A stretch of DNA of 12,273 bases, taken from contig JALRFT010000180.1 in the NCBI GenBank assembly GCA_023261915.1, forward strand, positions 1 to 12,273. The letters run 5' to 3'. The DNA is from Acidimicrobiales bacterium (GTDB lineage Bacteria > Actinomycetota > Acidimicrobiia > Acidimicrobiales > Acidimicrobilacustridaceae). Of this stretch, positions 1 to 6,938 are shown piece by piece. A model generated the notes under the pieces. The model ran no database searches. It saw only the letters and a program-made list of their open reading frames with translations, and was not told the DNA's origin. Both the position numbers and the translations under genes were made by a program. Within the stretch, counting starts at the first letter, position 1; each line of letters starts with the position of its first letter.

Positions 1-777
1 GTAGGGGTGTTCGGTGCCGGTGGCCGCATGGGGTCCACGGTGTGCCGGGCCGTGGACGACGCCGAGGATCTGGAACTGGTGGCGGCAGTCGACCCTCAAC
101 ACCATGGTCTTGATCTGCGGCAGGTGACCGGGTGCGATCGCAGCCTTGAGGTGGCGTCCACCGCCGATGCGTTCGTGCACGCCGAAGCTGAGGTCGTCGT
201 CGACTTCACCGAGGTAACGGCCGCCCGTTCGAATCTGGCGTGGCTGGCCGAGCATGGGATCCACGCTGTGGTCGGCACCACCGGGTTCACCGACGAAGAC
301 ATCGCAACGTTCCGTTCGGCGTTCACGTCCTCCAACTGCATCATCGCCCCCAATTTCGCCATCGGGGCAGTGTTGATGATGCGCTTTTCCGAGTTGGCGG
401 CACCGTTTTTCGACACGGCCGAGATCATTGAGATGCACCACGAGTCAAAACTCGACGCTCCATCGGGCACGGCCATGCTCACCGCCGCCCGCATGGCAGA
501 GGCGTCGGGGGAGTGGTTGGCGGACCCCACCACCAACGAGGTGGTGCTCGGTGCGCGTGGCGGTGCCGGTCCGGCCGGAATCCGGGTGCATGCGGTTCGA
601 ACCCGGGGGGCAGTCGCCCATCAGGAAGTGATCCTCGGTACGACAGGACAGTCGCTGACCATCCGCCACGACTCCTACGATCGATCCTCGTTCATGCCCG
701 GCGTATTGCTTGCCGTGCGAGAGGTGGGATCCCGTCCGGGAGTCACCATCGGCCTCGACGCACTCCTGGGTCTTTGA
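1..777 (+). CDS. dapB: 4-hydroxy-tetrahydrodipicolinate reductase (DapB), 5' end cut by window
   Basis: DapB reduces the cyclic product of DapA with NAD(P)H in the cytoplasm, the second dedicated step towards diaminopimelate and lysine. The open frame runs from base 1 (V-G-V-F-G-A-G-G-R-M-G), which is the N-terminal dinucleotide-binding Gly-rich loop. Only a few codons including the start are therefore missing upstream. The family signature EMHHESKLDAPSGTA is complete: the His-His pair lies at window codons 146-147 (bases 436-441), the catalytic Lys at codon 150, and the substrate-binding S-G-T at codons 156-158. GTTGF and APNFAIG motifs precede it, as expected. About 258 codons is a normal length. 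The stop at 775-777 is 17 nt from the convergent stop of the next gene. dapA lies about 3.5 kb downstream on the same strand, so the two are not one simple operon here. Identification is secure. Confidence 0.96.
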   Translation, partial: VGVFGAGGRMGSTVCRAVDDAEDLELVAAVDPQHHGLDLRQVTGCDRSLEVASTADAFVHAEAEVVVDFTEVTAARSNLAWLAEHGIHAVVGTTGFTDEDIATFRSAFTSSNCIIAPNFAIGAVLMMRFSELAAPFFDTAEIIEMHHESKLDAPSGTAMLTAARMAEASGEWLADPTTNEVVLGARGGAGPAGIRVHAVRTRGAVAHQEVILGTTGQSLTIRHDSYDRSSFMPGVLLAVREVGSRPGVTIGLDALLGL

Positions 778-794
778 ACCGACCCTGATTTCGC

Positions 795-1601
795 TCAGTC
801 GCCCGGGGTGGTGTCCTCGGGCGGACTGTCGAGTTCATGTTCGAGTCGGCGCAGTTGGTCGAGTTCGGTGTTGCCGCTGCGTAGTTGCCGGATGCCGACC
901 ACAGCGACGGCGATGATCGAGATTCCCAATAGCCACGGGCGGTAATCGGCGACCCAGGTGAGCACGGTGTCGATCTGCCCCGACAGCAGGTCGGCGAACC
1001 ACATGATCAGCAGGAGCCGCGCAATGGTGCCAGTCACGTTCGCCACCCAGAACGTCGTGCGCCGCATGCCCGCCGCGCCGGCGAGGACACAGATCAGGTT
1101 GTTGGGGGCGATGAACACCACCACGGGAGCAGCCTTGGTGAACCACCGCTCAATCTCGCGCAGGGCTCCACCGGCCATGGCCGACCGCTTCTCCATCCAC
1201 CGGATCCCGGCGTCGCCGTACCACCGACCGAGGGCAAAGAAGAACGGGTCGGGGGCGAGCAGGCGCAGACCGGCCACCACGAGGAACAAGGCCGGCGCCA
1301 CGTAGTTCACGACCGCGATCTGGTTGCGCATGGCGGGACTGAGGGCGATGAGTAACAACGGGTTGGAGCTGCGCGACGGATCGGAGGGATCGGGCAGGAG
1401 AGCCGGAGCGAAGGCGTTGCCGATGTTGTTGGCCACGACGAGGGCGATGATGGGGACGACGACGGCGGTTAAGGCCAGGCGACTCGGCGGGCCGTCGGGA
1501 CGACGGGGCTCGGTGTCGTCGGATCCCGCTTCGTCGGTGGGGCCGGCGCCGTCGCTCGTCACGCCGCTGATTGTGGCACGGCCCGTGGTGAACCGGTTCA
1601 T
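795..1601 (-). CDS. DedA/VTT-domain-like integral membrane protein (variant)
   Basis: This is a 268-aa membrane protein with a polar, probably disordered N-terminus (residues 1-40) and a charged C-terminal tail (241-268). Hydrophobic segments lie near residues 43-63, 94-115, 157-178, 186-206 and 222-240. The stretch PFFFALGRWYGD (119-130) followed by a basic segment (RWMEKR) resembles the G-R-x-x-G motif of DedA/SNARE-associated (VTT) proteins. DedA proteins are linked to lipid flipping and envelope homeostasis. The second family motif, normally containing P-x-x-R, here reads IAPNNLICVLAGAAGM (164-179): the proline and the A-G-A-x-x-M part are kept but the arginine is absent. It is therefore a divergent member at best. 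The ATG at 1599-1601 has no strong ribosome site. The gene is divergent from the PKS-like gene and convergent with dapB. Specific function is unknown. Confidence 0.65.
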   Translation of the reverse strand: MNRFTTGRATISGVTSDGAGPTDEAGSDDTEPRRPDGPPSRLALTAVVVPIIALVVANNIGNAFAPALLPDPSDPSRSSNPLLLIALSPAMRNQIAVVNYVAPALFLVVAGLRLLAPDPFFFALGRWYGDAGIRWMEKRSAMAGGALREIERWFTKAAPVVVFIAPNNLICVLAGAAGMRRTTFWVANVTGTIARLLLIMWFADLLSGQIDTVLTWVADYRPWLLGISIIAVAVVGIRQLRSGNTELDQLRRLEHELDSPPEDTTPGD

Positions 1602-1677
1602 TCCGCTGTGGGCCTACAGTGACCTCACCGGGCAACCGGAAGGGTCTCATCGGGCACGGCGTATTGAAGGAGCAGAT
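1602..1677. other. Short divergent intergenic region
   Basis: These 76 nt separate the starts of the minus-strand DedA-like gene and the plus-strand PKS-like gene and must hold both promoters if they are transcribed separately. A TACAGT hexamer at 1615-1620 is a possible plus-strand -10 box, but no matching -35 hexamer is visible at 16-18 nt. I do not call a promoter. Confidence 0.4.
1666..1672 (+). promoter_or_regulatory. Ribosome binding site deciding the GTG start of the PKS-like gene
   Basis: GAAGGAG lies 5 nt before GTG 1678. The reading frame stays open upstream to 1324, inside the divergent gene, so this site is what fixes the start at 1678 and avoids a long false N-terminal extension. 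Confidence 0.75.
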
Positions 1678-2760
1678 GTGGCGACCTCCCAGTCCGCCGG
1701 GACGACTCCTGGCGTGGCGGTCGAGCGGGCGAGGGTGGCCGGAGTGGCCACGGCGCTCTGTCCGTCCGTGCCGCAGGCTGAGGTGCGTGATCTCGCCGGT
1801 GCGCTCTACCCACAGATTGTGGGCACCAGATACCTGTCGATGTTCGACAACGCCGGCATCGTCACCCGTCGTCTGGCCCGGCCGGTGGCCTGGTACGCCG
1901 AACCGCACTCCCAGACCGAACGGTTCGCCCTCGCCGTCGACATCGGTGCCGAGCGCGCCCACGCTGCGGCAGCCGGTGCGCTCGAGCGAGCCGGGGTGGA
2001 TGCCGTCGCCGTCGACGCCGTCGTCGTGGCCTCATCGACCGTGGTGCGCACCCCGGGTCTCGATGTAGCCCTGGCCGCGTCGCTCGGACTTCGGTCTGAC
2101 GTCCGGCGGGTCACCATCGGTTCGTTTGCCTCCCTTGGCGGAGCGGCGGCGCTTGCCCTTGGGTCGGATCTGGTGGCGGCCGGGTATGGCACCGTGCTCG
2201 TGGTGTCGTGCGAGATGAACTCGCTGATGTTCGCCCCCGGCGACGATTCCCCGGGCGCCTTGGCGTCGATGGCGTTGTTCTCCGATGGTGCGGCGGCCGT
2301 GGTGCTGACCCCACCGGGTGGACGTCGGGGATTGGGGATCGTTGGGACCCATGCGCAGCTCGTGTCGGACTCGCTCGGGGTGATGGGTTTTGATGTCAAC
2401 GATGCCGGGTTGGCGTGGCGCCTGGCCCCCAACGTCCCCGAAGTGGCCTCGGCCCACGCTGCAGGGTCCGTTACTGACGCACTCGGGTCGGTCGGATGGA
2501 GTGCGGCCGACGTCGACCATCTACTCGTCCATCCGGGTGGAGTGCGGGTGCTCGACGCCGTAGCTGAGGCCATCGGGGTCGGCCGGGAGCGACTGGCGGT
2601 CTCACTCGAGGTGCTCTCGGACATGGGCAATGTGTCAGGTGCCACGGTGCTCGCCGTGTTGGACCGCCATCTCGCCGATGGCGTGCCGTCGGGTCGGACG
2701 TTGCTGACGGCCATGGGACCCGGATTCGGGTTTGAACACGTCATGATGGTCGGCCCCTGA
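1678..2760 (+). CDS. Type III polyketide synthase-like (chalcone synthase fold) protein with Ser at the Cys position
   Basis: This 360-aa thiolase-fold protein has the full chalcone-synthase/stilbene-synthase layout. Landmarks are FDNAGIVTRR near residue 60, PGLDVALAASLGLRSDVRR before the nucleophile, ALFSDGAAAVV (F201), MGFDVNDAGL, LLVHPGG (H285), DMGNVSGATVL (N318) and the terminal GPGFGFE. HPGG and GPGFGFE separate it from FabH, which has HQAN-type motifs. The His-Asn spacing of 33 equals that of plant chalcone synthase (303/336). The nucleophile position is residue 152, codon TCC at 2131-2133, which encodes Ser instead of Cys. The register is supported by the Leu at +7 and the Asp at +12. 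Known type III PKSs load acyl-CoA on this Cys and extend it with malonyl-CoA, so activity here is uncertain. It may be an acyl-transferring, decarboxylating or inactive homologue. No tailoring enzymes lie next to it. Confidence 0.8.
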   Translation: MATSQSAGTTPGVAVERARVAGVATALCPSVPQAEVRDLAGALYPQIVGTRYLSMFDNAGIVTRRLARPVAWYAEPHSQTERFALAVDIGAERAHAAAAGALERAGVDAVAVDAVVVASSTVVRTPGLDVALAASLGLRSDVRRVTIGSFASLGGAAALALGSDLVAAGYGTVLVVSCEMNSLMFAPGDDSPGALASMALFSDGAAAVVLTPPGGRRGLGIVGTHAQLVSDSLGVMGFDVNDAGLAWRLAPNVPEVASAHAAGSVTDALGSVGWSAADVDHLLVHPGGVRVLDAVAEAIGVGRERLAVSLEVLSDMGNVSGATVLAVLDRHLADGVPSGRTLLTAMGPGFGFEHVMMVGP

Positions 2761-2795
2761 GGGACCGGCTTTCTGCTGCGGTATCGCCGGGTTCC
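2761..2795 (+). terminator. Possible hairpin directly after the PKS-like stop codon
   Basis: GGGACCGGC (2761-2769) can pair with GCCGGGTTCC (2786-2795) with one bulged G and one G-U pair, leaving a 16-nt loop. It starts immediately after the TGA and lies before the putative start signal of the SURF1 gene. There is no T run, so it is only a weak candidate for a terminator. Confidence 0.25.
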
Positions 2796-2801
2796 TCGCC
2801 G

Positions 2802-2807
2802 TAACCT
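2802..2807 (+). promoter_or_regulatory. Candidate -10 box for a leaderless SURF1-fusion transcript
   Basis: TAACCT ends 6 nt before GTG 2814, the spacing at which transcription would begin on the start codon itself. No Shine-Dalgarno sequence precedes this GTG, which fits a leaderless mRNA, common in Actinobacteria. No clear -35 hexamer is visible, so this is tentative. Confidence 0.3.
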
Positions 2808-2813
2808 GTGGTC

Positions 2814-4256
2814 GTGTCCTTCCGGTTCCTCGCCCGCCCCAAGTGGATCGCATGGACCGTGGTCGTTGCGGTGGCCGTCGTGGTCATGGCGAACCTGTCG
2901 TTGTGGCAGTGGAATCGGCTCCAGGAGCGGCGGGACACCAACGCCGAGATCACAGCCCGGGCCGAACTGCCGGTGGTACCGGTGGATTCCGCAACCCTCG
3001 ATGGGCTCGCTCCGGAGGAGTTGCGTTACCGACAAGTCACCGCTGAGGGCACCTACCTCACGGACGGTCAGGGGAGTGGCGAGGTGCTCATCGCCAACCA
3101 GACCTTCGGCGGTGCTCCGGGCTGGTGGGTGGTCACCCCCTTGCGTACGGCGTCGGGCCTCGTGGTGCTCGTGAACCGGGGATGGGTGCCCTTCGCTTCG
3201 GCCATACCCGGCGAACCCCTCGACGCCTTCGCCCCCCCAGGAGGAACGGTTGCGGTGACGGGGCTGTTGCAGACCACCCAGAGCGCAGTCATCGGCGCCG
3301 CCGATGATGCGGCGGCTCTGCCCCGCCTCGACGTGGATCTGCTCGCCCGTCGTGTCGGCGGGGAGGTGGCGCCCGTGTGGCTGCAACTTGAAAACCAGGA
3401 CCCTGCTCAACCCAATGGTGAACCGCTCCCTGTTGTGTTGCCGCCCCTCGACGACGGACCGCACCTCAACTACACGGGTCAGTGGGCGATCTTCGCTTCG
3501 CTGACCCTCGTCATCTACCTCGTGCTCGTGATTCGCACCGCTCAGCGCGGTGGGGACGGTCCCGGCACCGCTCGACGGGTGTCGCGGGCCCTCGACACCG
3601 ACCCTGACCTGATCGTCATGACCGCCCTGCGTCTGGCACCCCTCGTGGAGATCGACCGTCTCACCCAGGTCACCGATCTGCCACCGGGTGTCATCACCAC
3701 CCACGTCGACGCTCTCGTGGCGTCCGGTCTCGCCCGCCGTCACGATCGGGCCCCCACGGGGTGGACCCTGACACCCGAGGGTCACGACGCTCTCGGTGAA
3801 CGCCTCACGGCCCAGCTCGATGCGGCGGGTCTCCGATCGCAGATGGCCTCGCTGTACGGGCGTTTCGCTCAACTCAACCCCGAGGTACTGACGGCGGTCA
3901 CCGACTGGCAGGTGGTGACCGCCGATGACGGCACCATGGTGGTCAACGATCACACTGATTCCGCTCGGGACGCCGCCGTCGTGACCCGACTCGGAGCCCT
4001 CGACGATGCCGCCGGGCCGCTCTGTGACCAGCTGGGTGCGCTCGTCGCCCGGTTCGGGAACTACCGCCATCGGCTGGGGGTCGCCCGTCGCCACGTAGAG
4101 TCGGGGGAGTACCGGTGGGTGGACAGTCCGCTCATCGACTCGTTCCACACGGTGTGGTTCGAGCTCCACGAACACCTCTTGGCCACACTCGGTATCGAGC
4201 GCGGTCGCACCGATGCCGCCGAACCAGGGGCGCCGGTGGGGGCGGGGGACAGTTGA
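2814..4256 (+). CDS. SURF1-family cytochrome oxidase assembly protein fused to a MarR-like winged-helix domain
   Basis: This is a 480-aa protein. Residues 1-245 are a complete SURF1 protein: the N-terminus FRFLARPKWIAW leads into TM1 (about 11-30) and LWQWNRLQERR, and an extracytoplasmic domain contains APGWWVVTPL and LVNRGWVPF (111-127 region). NYTGQWAIFASL leads into TM2 (about 224-241). SURF1/Shy1 helps assemble heme-copper cytochrome oxidase. The frame then continues without a stop. Residues about 262-325 look like a MarR-type winged helix (TDLPPGVITTHVDALVASGL as recognition region, GWTLTPEGHDAL as wing). Residues 330-462 are helical, with VVNDHTD and SFHTVWFELHEHLLATLG motifs that I recall from stand-alone actinobacterial MarR-like proteins. 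By SURF1 topology this part would be cytoplasmic and membrane-tethered. GTG 2814 is chosen over GTG 2808 for its SURF1-like start. Separate translation from an internal GTG at 3579 is possible. Confidence 0.85.
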   Translation: MSFRFLARPKWIAWTVVVAVAVVVMANLSLWQWNRLQERRDTNAEITARAELPVVPVDSATLDGLAPEELRYRQVTAEGTYLTDGQGSGEVLIANQTFGGAPGWWVVTPLRTASGLVVLVNRGWVPFASAIPGEPLDAFAPPGGTVAVTGLLQTTQSAVIGAADDAAALPRLDVDLLARRVGGEVAPVWLQLENQDPAQPNGEPLPVVLPPLDDGPHLNYTGQWAIFASLTLVIYLVLVIRTAQRGGDGPGTARRVSRALDTDPDLIVMTALRLAPLVEIDRLTQVTDLPPGVITTHVDALVASGLARRHDRAPTGWTLTPEGHDALGERLTAQLDAAGLRSQMASLYGRFAQLNPEVLTAVTDWQVVTADDGTMVVNDHTDSARDAAVVTRLGALDDAAGPLCDQLGALVARFGNYRHRLGVARRHVESGEYRWVDSPLIDSFHTVWFELHEHLLATLGIERGRTDAAEPGAPVGAGDS

Positions 4257-4268
4257 CATGTTGCAGCA

Positions 4269-4282
4269 CGGTCGTGTGACCG
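4269..4282 (+). repeat. Small perfect inverted repeat upstream of dapA
   Basis: CGGTC-GTGT-GACCG forms a 5-bp stem with a 4-nt loop in the 72-nt gap between the SURF1 fusion and dapA. It is too short and lacks a T tract, so it is not called as a terminator. It could be an operator half-site pair or chance. Confidence 0.3.
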
Positions 4283-4303
4283 AACTGGGTTGCGGCCCGG
4301 ATT

Positions 4304-4324
4304 ATCACTGAGGATCACTGGAGG
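4304..4324 (+). repeat. Tandem near-repeat that duplicates the dapA ribosome binding site
   Basis: ATCACTGAGG (4304-4313) is followed directly by ATCACTGGAGG (4314-4324), identical but for one extra G. The second copy ends in GGAGG (4320-4324), the Shine-Dalgarno of dapA, 4 nt before ATG 4329. The first copy supplies a weaker GAGG. The strong GGAGG fixes the dapA start, even though the frame is open to GTG 4290. Confidence 0.7.
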
Positions 4325-4328
4325 AACC

Positions 4329-5231
4329 ATGGCCCGCTTCGGCCGCATCGTGACCGCCATGGCGACACCGTTCGACGCTGACGGTGCCGTCGACCTCGAC
4401 GGTGCCGTCGAGTTGGCGTCGTGGCTCGTCGATCACGGCAGTGACGCGCTTGTGTTGACGGGGACCACCGGTGAGGTGTCAGTGCTCACTGATGAGGAGC
4501 ACCTCGGGGTGTGGCGGGCGGTACGTGAAGCCGTCGACGTCCCCCTCGTCGGGGGCAGCGGTTCCAATGACACCGCCCACGCCATCTCCCTCACCGCCGC
4601 CGCCGCCGGTCTCGGTCTCGACGGCGTGCTCGTCGTCACCCCGTATTACAACCGCCCACCCCAATCCGGTCTCGACGCCCACTTCCGGGCAGTGGCGGCC
4701 GCCACCGAACTCCCGGTGATGCTCTATGACATTCCGGTGCGTTCCGGCCGCAAGATCTCAAGCGAACTGCTGGTCCGCCTCGCCAATGAGGTACCCAACG
4801 TGGTGGCCCTCAAGGACGCCGCCGGGGACCCGGCCGCAACGGCGTGGGTGATGTCGAGGGTGCCGGAGAGCTTTGAGCTCTACAGCGGTGATGATGCCCT
4901 CACCCTCCCGCTCATGGCCCTCGGCAGCGAGGGCGTGGTGTCGGTGGCCAGCCACTGGGCCGGCGTTGAGATGGGTGCCATGGTGCAAGCGTTCGTCGCC
5001 GGGGACCACGCCGAGGCCCGCCGCATCAACGACACGTTGTTGTCGTCGTATGCCTTCGAGGGATCCGATGAGGCTCCCAACCCGATTCCCACCAAGGTCA
5101 TGCTCGAAGTGTTGGGCCTGCCCGGTGGCAACTGTCGCCTGCCCCTTGGTCCGCCCCCCGTTGGTCTCGCCGAGCGGGCCGTGGCCGTGCTCGCCGATCT
5201 GGGACGCACCCCCGGGGGACCAACAGCGTGA
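4329..5231 (+). CDS. dapA: 4-hydroxy-tetrahydrodipicolinate synthase (DapA)
   Basis: DapA is a class I aldolase that condenses pyruvate with aspartate semialdehyde, the entry step to diaminopimelate and lysine, in the cytoplasm. The 300-aa product has the TIM-barrel family motifs in order: TGTTGE (T46-T47), TPYYNRPPQSG (Y106-Y107), LYDIPVRSG (Y133 and R138) and ALKDAAGD, where K162 is the Schiff-base lysine. These positions fall within one or two residues of the E. coli enzyme, so no insertion or loss disturbs the active site. The stretch YSGDDALTLPLMALGSEG is also typical. The start ATG 4329 is chosen for the GGAGG 4 nt upstream. The stop overlaps the GTG of rnj by 4 nt (GTGA), so the two genes are almost certainly cotranscribed and translationally coupled. 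dapB is separated from it by three unrelated genes. Confidence 0.97.
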   Translation: MARFGRIVTAMATPFDADGAVDLDGAVELASWLVDHGSDALVLTGTTGEVSVLTDEEHLGVWRAVREAVDVPLVGGSGSNDTAHAISLTAAAAGLGLDGVLVVTPYYNRPPQSGLDAHFRAVAAATELPVMLYDIPVRSGRKISSELLVRLANEVPNVVALKDAAGDPAATAWVMSRVPESFELYSGDDALTLPLMALGSEGVVSVASHWAGVEMGAMVQAFVAGDHAEARRINDTLLSSYAFEGSDEAPNPIPTKVMLEVLGLPGGNCRLPLGPPPVGLAERAVAVLADLGRTPGGPTA

Positions 5232-6901
5232 GTGGTTCAGGCGGAGAGGTCAGCGTCACCTTCCTCGGTGGTCTCGGCGAAATTGGTCGGAACTGTGCCG
5301 CCGTGGAACAGGACGGCCAGATCGTGCTCTTGGACTGCGGGCTCATGTTCCCCGACCAGGACATGTTGGGTGTTGACCTCGTCCTGCCCGACTTCACGTG
5401 GCTGCGTGACAACGCCGAGCGGGTGGTGGGGTGCATTGCGACCCACGGCCACGAGGATCACGTCGGCGGGCTGTCGTACCTGCTGCGGGAACTGTCATTC
5501 CCCATTTACGGCTCGGCGCTGACCCTGGGGCTCGCCCGGGGACGCATCGAGGAAGCCGGTCTTGTCGACCGCACCGAGTTCATCACCGTCACCGACGGCG
5601 AGCGTCGGACCATCGGTCCCTTTGACGTCGAGTTCGTCCCCGTCACCCACTCGGTTCCTCATGGTTTCGCCACCGTGTTCCACACCGCCCAAGGCGTGAT
5701 CATGCACACGGGTGACTTCAAGTTGGACCTCACTCCGGTGGACGGTCGACTCACCGACCTCGGTCTCGTCGGTGCCATTGCCAAAGACGAGGGCATCCGT
5801 CTGTTGATGTCGGACTCGACCAATGCCGATGAACCCGGTCACTCCCGTTCGGAGTCCTCCGTGGGTGACGTCCTCTACGACCTGTTCCACGCGTATGAGG
5901 GACAGCGGATCATCACGACCTGTTTCGCCAGCCACATCCATCGGGTGCAGCAGATCGCCGATGCCGCCGCCTCCTTCGGTCGCAAGGTGGCGACCATGGG
6001 CCGGTCGATGGCTCGCAACGTCCGTCTGGCACGGGAGATGGGCCTGTTGCGGATCCCCGATCATGTGCTCGTCGACATTGCGACCATTGGGGATCTCGCC
6101 CCCGGTGAGGTGTGCGTCATCTCCACCGGGTCCCAGGGTGAACCCCTGTCGGCACTGGCGTTGATGGCCGCCGGTGAACACCGGTGGCTCAAGATCGAAC
6201 CCGACGATGTGGTCATCATGAGCAGTCATCCCATCCCGGGCAACGAGTCGAACGTGTCCCGGGTCATCAACGGCCTGGTGCGCATGGGAGCTGAAGTGGT
6301 GCACTCGGGCATTAGTGACGTGCACGCCAGCGGTCACGCCAAGGTGGAGGAACTCAAGACTTTCCTCTCCATCGCTCGCCCTGATTGGTTCGTCCCGGTG
6401 CACGGTGAGTACCGCCATCTCGCCGCCCACGCCCGCATTGCGCGACGCATGGGCGTGGCCGACGACCACGTGCTGATCTGCGAGGACGGTGACCGGGTGG
6501 TGCTCGGTGATAAGGGGCTGCACGTTGACCAGCGGGCGGTGCCGTCGGGCTACCTGTATGTGGACGGCATTGCCGGTGAAGTGTCGACCGGGGTGTTGCG
6601 GGATCGCCAGGTGCTCGCTGAAGAGGGGGTGGTGGTGGTCTTCGTCGGGGTTGACGTCGCCACCGGGGCCCTGCTCATCGGCCCCGAGGTCATCACCCGG
6701 GGCTGGGTGCACGCGGACGCTTCCGAGGAACTCCTCGAGGGATGTCGTCAGGCGGTGGCCGAGGCAGTGGGGGCGGCTGCCGAGGCGGGGGCGACCGATA
6801 TCGAGAACCTCCAGCGAGTGGTGCGCCGGGGGGCGGGTCGGTTCGTGAACACCATGACCAAGCGTCGTCCGATGATCGTGCCAGTGGTGATGGAAGCCTG
6901 A
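5228..6901 (+). CDS. rnj: Ribonuclease J
   Basis: RNase J is a metallo-beta-lactamase/beta-CASP nuclease with 5'-3' exo- and endonucleolytic activity in mRNA decay and rRNA maturation. The 557-aa length is normal. Motifs in order are FLGGLGEIGRNC (residues 12-23), THGHEDHVGG with metal ligands H73, H75, D77 and H78, HTGDFKLD (D163), the beta-CASP SDSTN (195-199), STGSQGEP, SSHPIPGNE, DVHASGHA (H366 and H370) and PVHGEYRHL (H392). A C-terminal domain follows (VDGIAGEVSTGVLRDRQ onward, with NTMTKRRPMIVPVV near the end). The GTG start overlaps the dapA stop, and GGGGGA (5214-5219) stands 8 nt upstream as ribosome site. The dapA-rnj order is common in Actinobacteria. All catalytic residues are present. 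Confidence 0.97.
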   Translation: MSGSGGEVSVTFLGGLGEIGRNCAAVEQDGQIVLLDCGLMFPDQDMLGVDLVLPDFTWLRDNAERVVGCIATHGHEDHVGGLSYLLRELSFPIYGSALTLGLARGRIEEAGLVDRTEFITVTDGERRTIGPFDVEFVPVTHSVPHGFATVFHTAQGVIMHTGDFKLDLTPVDGRLTDLGLVGAIAKDEGIRLLMSDSTNADEPGHSRSESSVGDVLYDLFHAYEGQRIITTCFASHIHRVQQIADAAASFGRKVATMGRSMARNVRLAREMGLLRIPDHVLVDIATIGDLAPGEVCVISTGSQGEPLSALALMAAGEHRWLKIEPDDVVIMSSHPIPGNESNVSRVINGLVRMGAEVVHSGISDVHASGHAKVEELKTFLSIARPDWFVPVHGEYRHLAAHARIARRMGVADDHVLICEDGDRVVLGDKGLHVDQRAVPSGYLYVDGIAGEVSTGVLRDRQVLAEEGVVVVFVGVDVATGALLIGPEVITRGWVHADASEELLEGCRQAVAEAVGAAAEAGATDIENLQRVVRRGAGRFVNTMTKRRPMIVPVVMEA

Positions 6902-6938
6902 ATCTGGGCCGTTGTTGGCTGGGATCCCTTCCACTGCG

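Noticed and set aside
1615..1620. TACAGT as promoter of the PKS-like gene
   Set aside because: No -35 hexamer at a suitable distance; a single hexamer match is expected by chance.
1324..1677. Upstream extension of the PKS-like reading frame into the divergent gene
   Set aside because: The extra 118 codons are antisense to the DedA-like gene and do not resemble a PKS N-terminus, while a good ribosome site precedes GTG 1678.
2821..3545. SURF1 part as a degraded or partial gene
   Set aside because: Both membrane segments and all main SURF1 motifs are present in order, so the domain is complete.
1806..4259. Very long open frame (about 817 codons) on the minus strand, antisense to the PKS-like and SURF1 genes
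   Set aside because: Its translation is low-complexity (Arg, Ser, Pro, Gly, His rich) without any recognisable domain, and it lies opposite two clear genes. Such frames arise from the strong third-position GC bias. The same holds for the antisense frames at 5495-6934 and 7215-8579.
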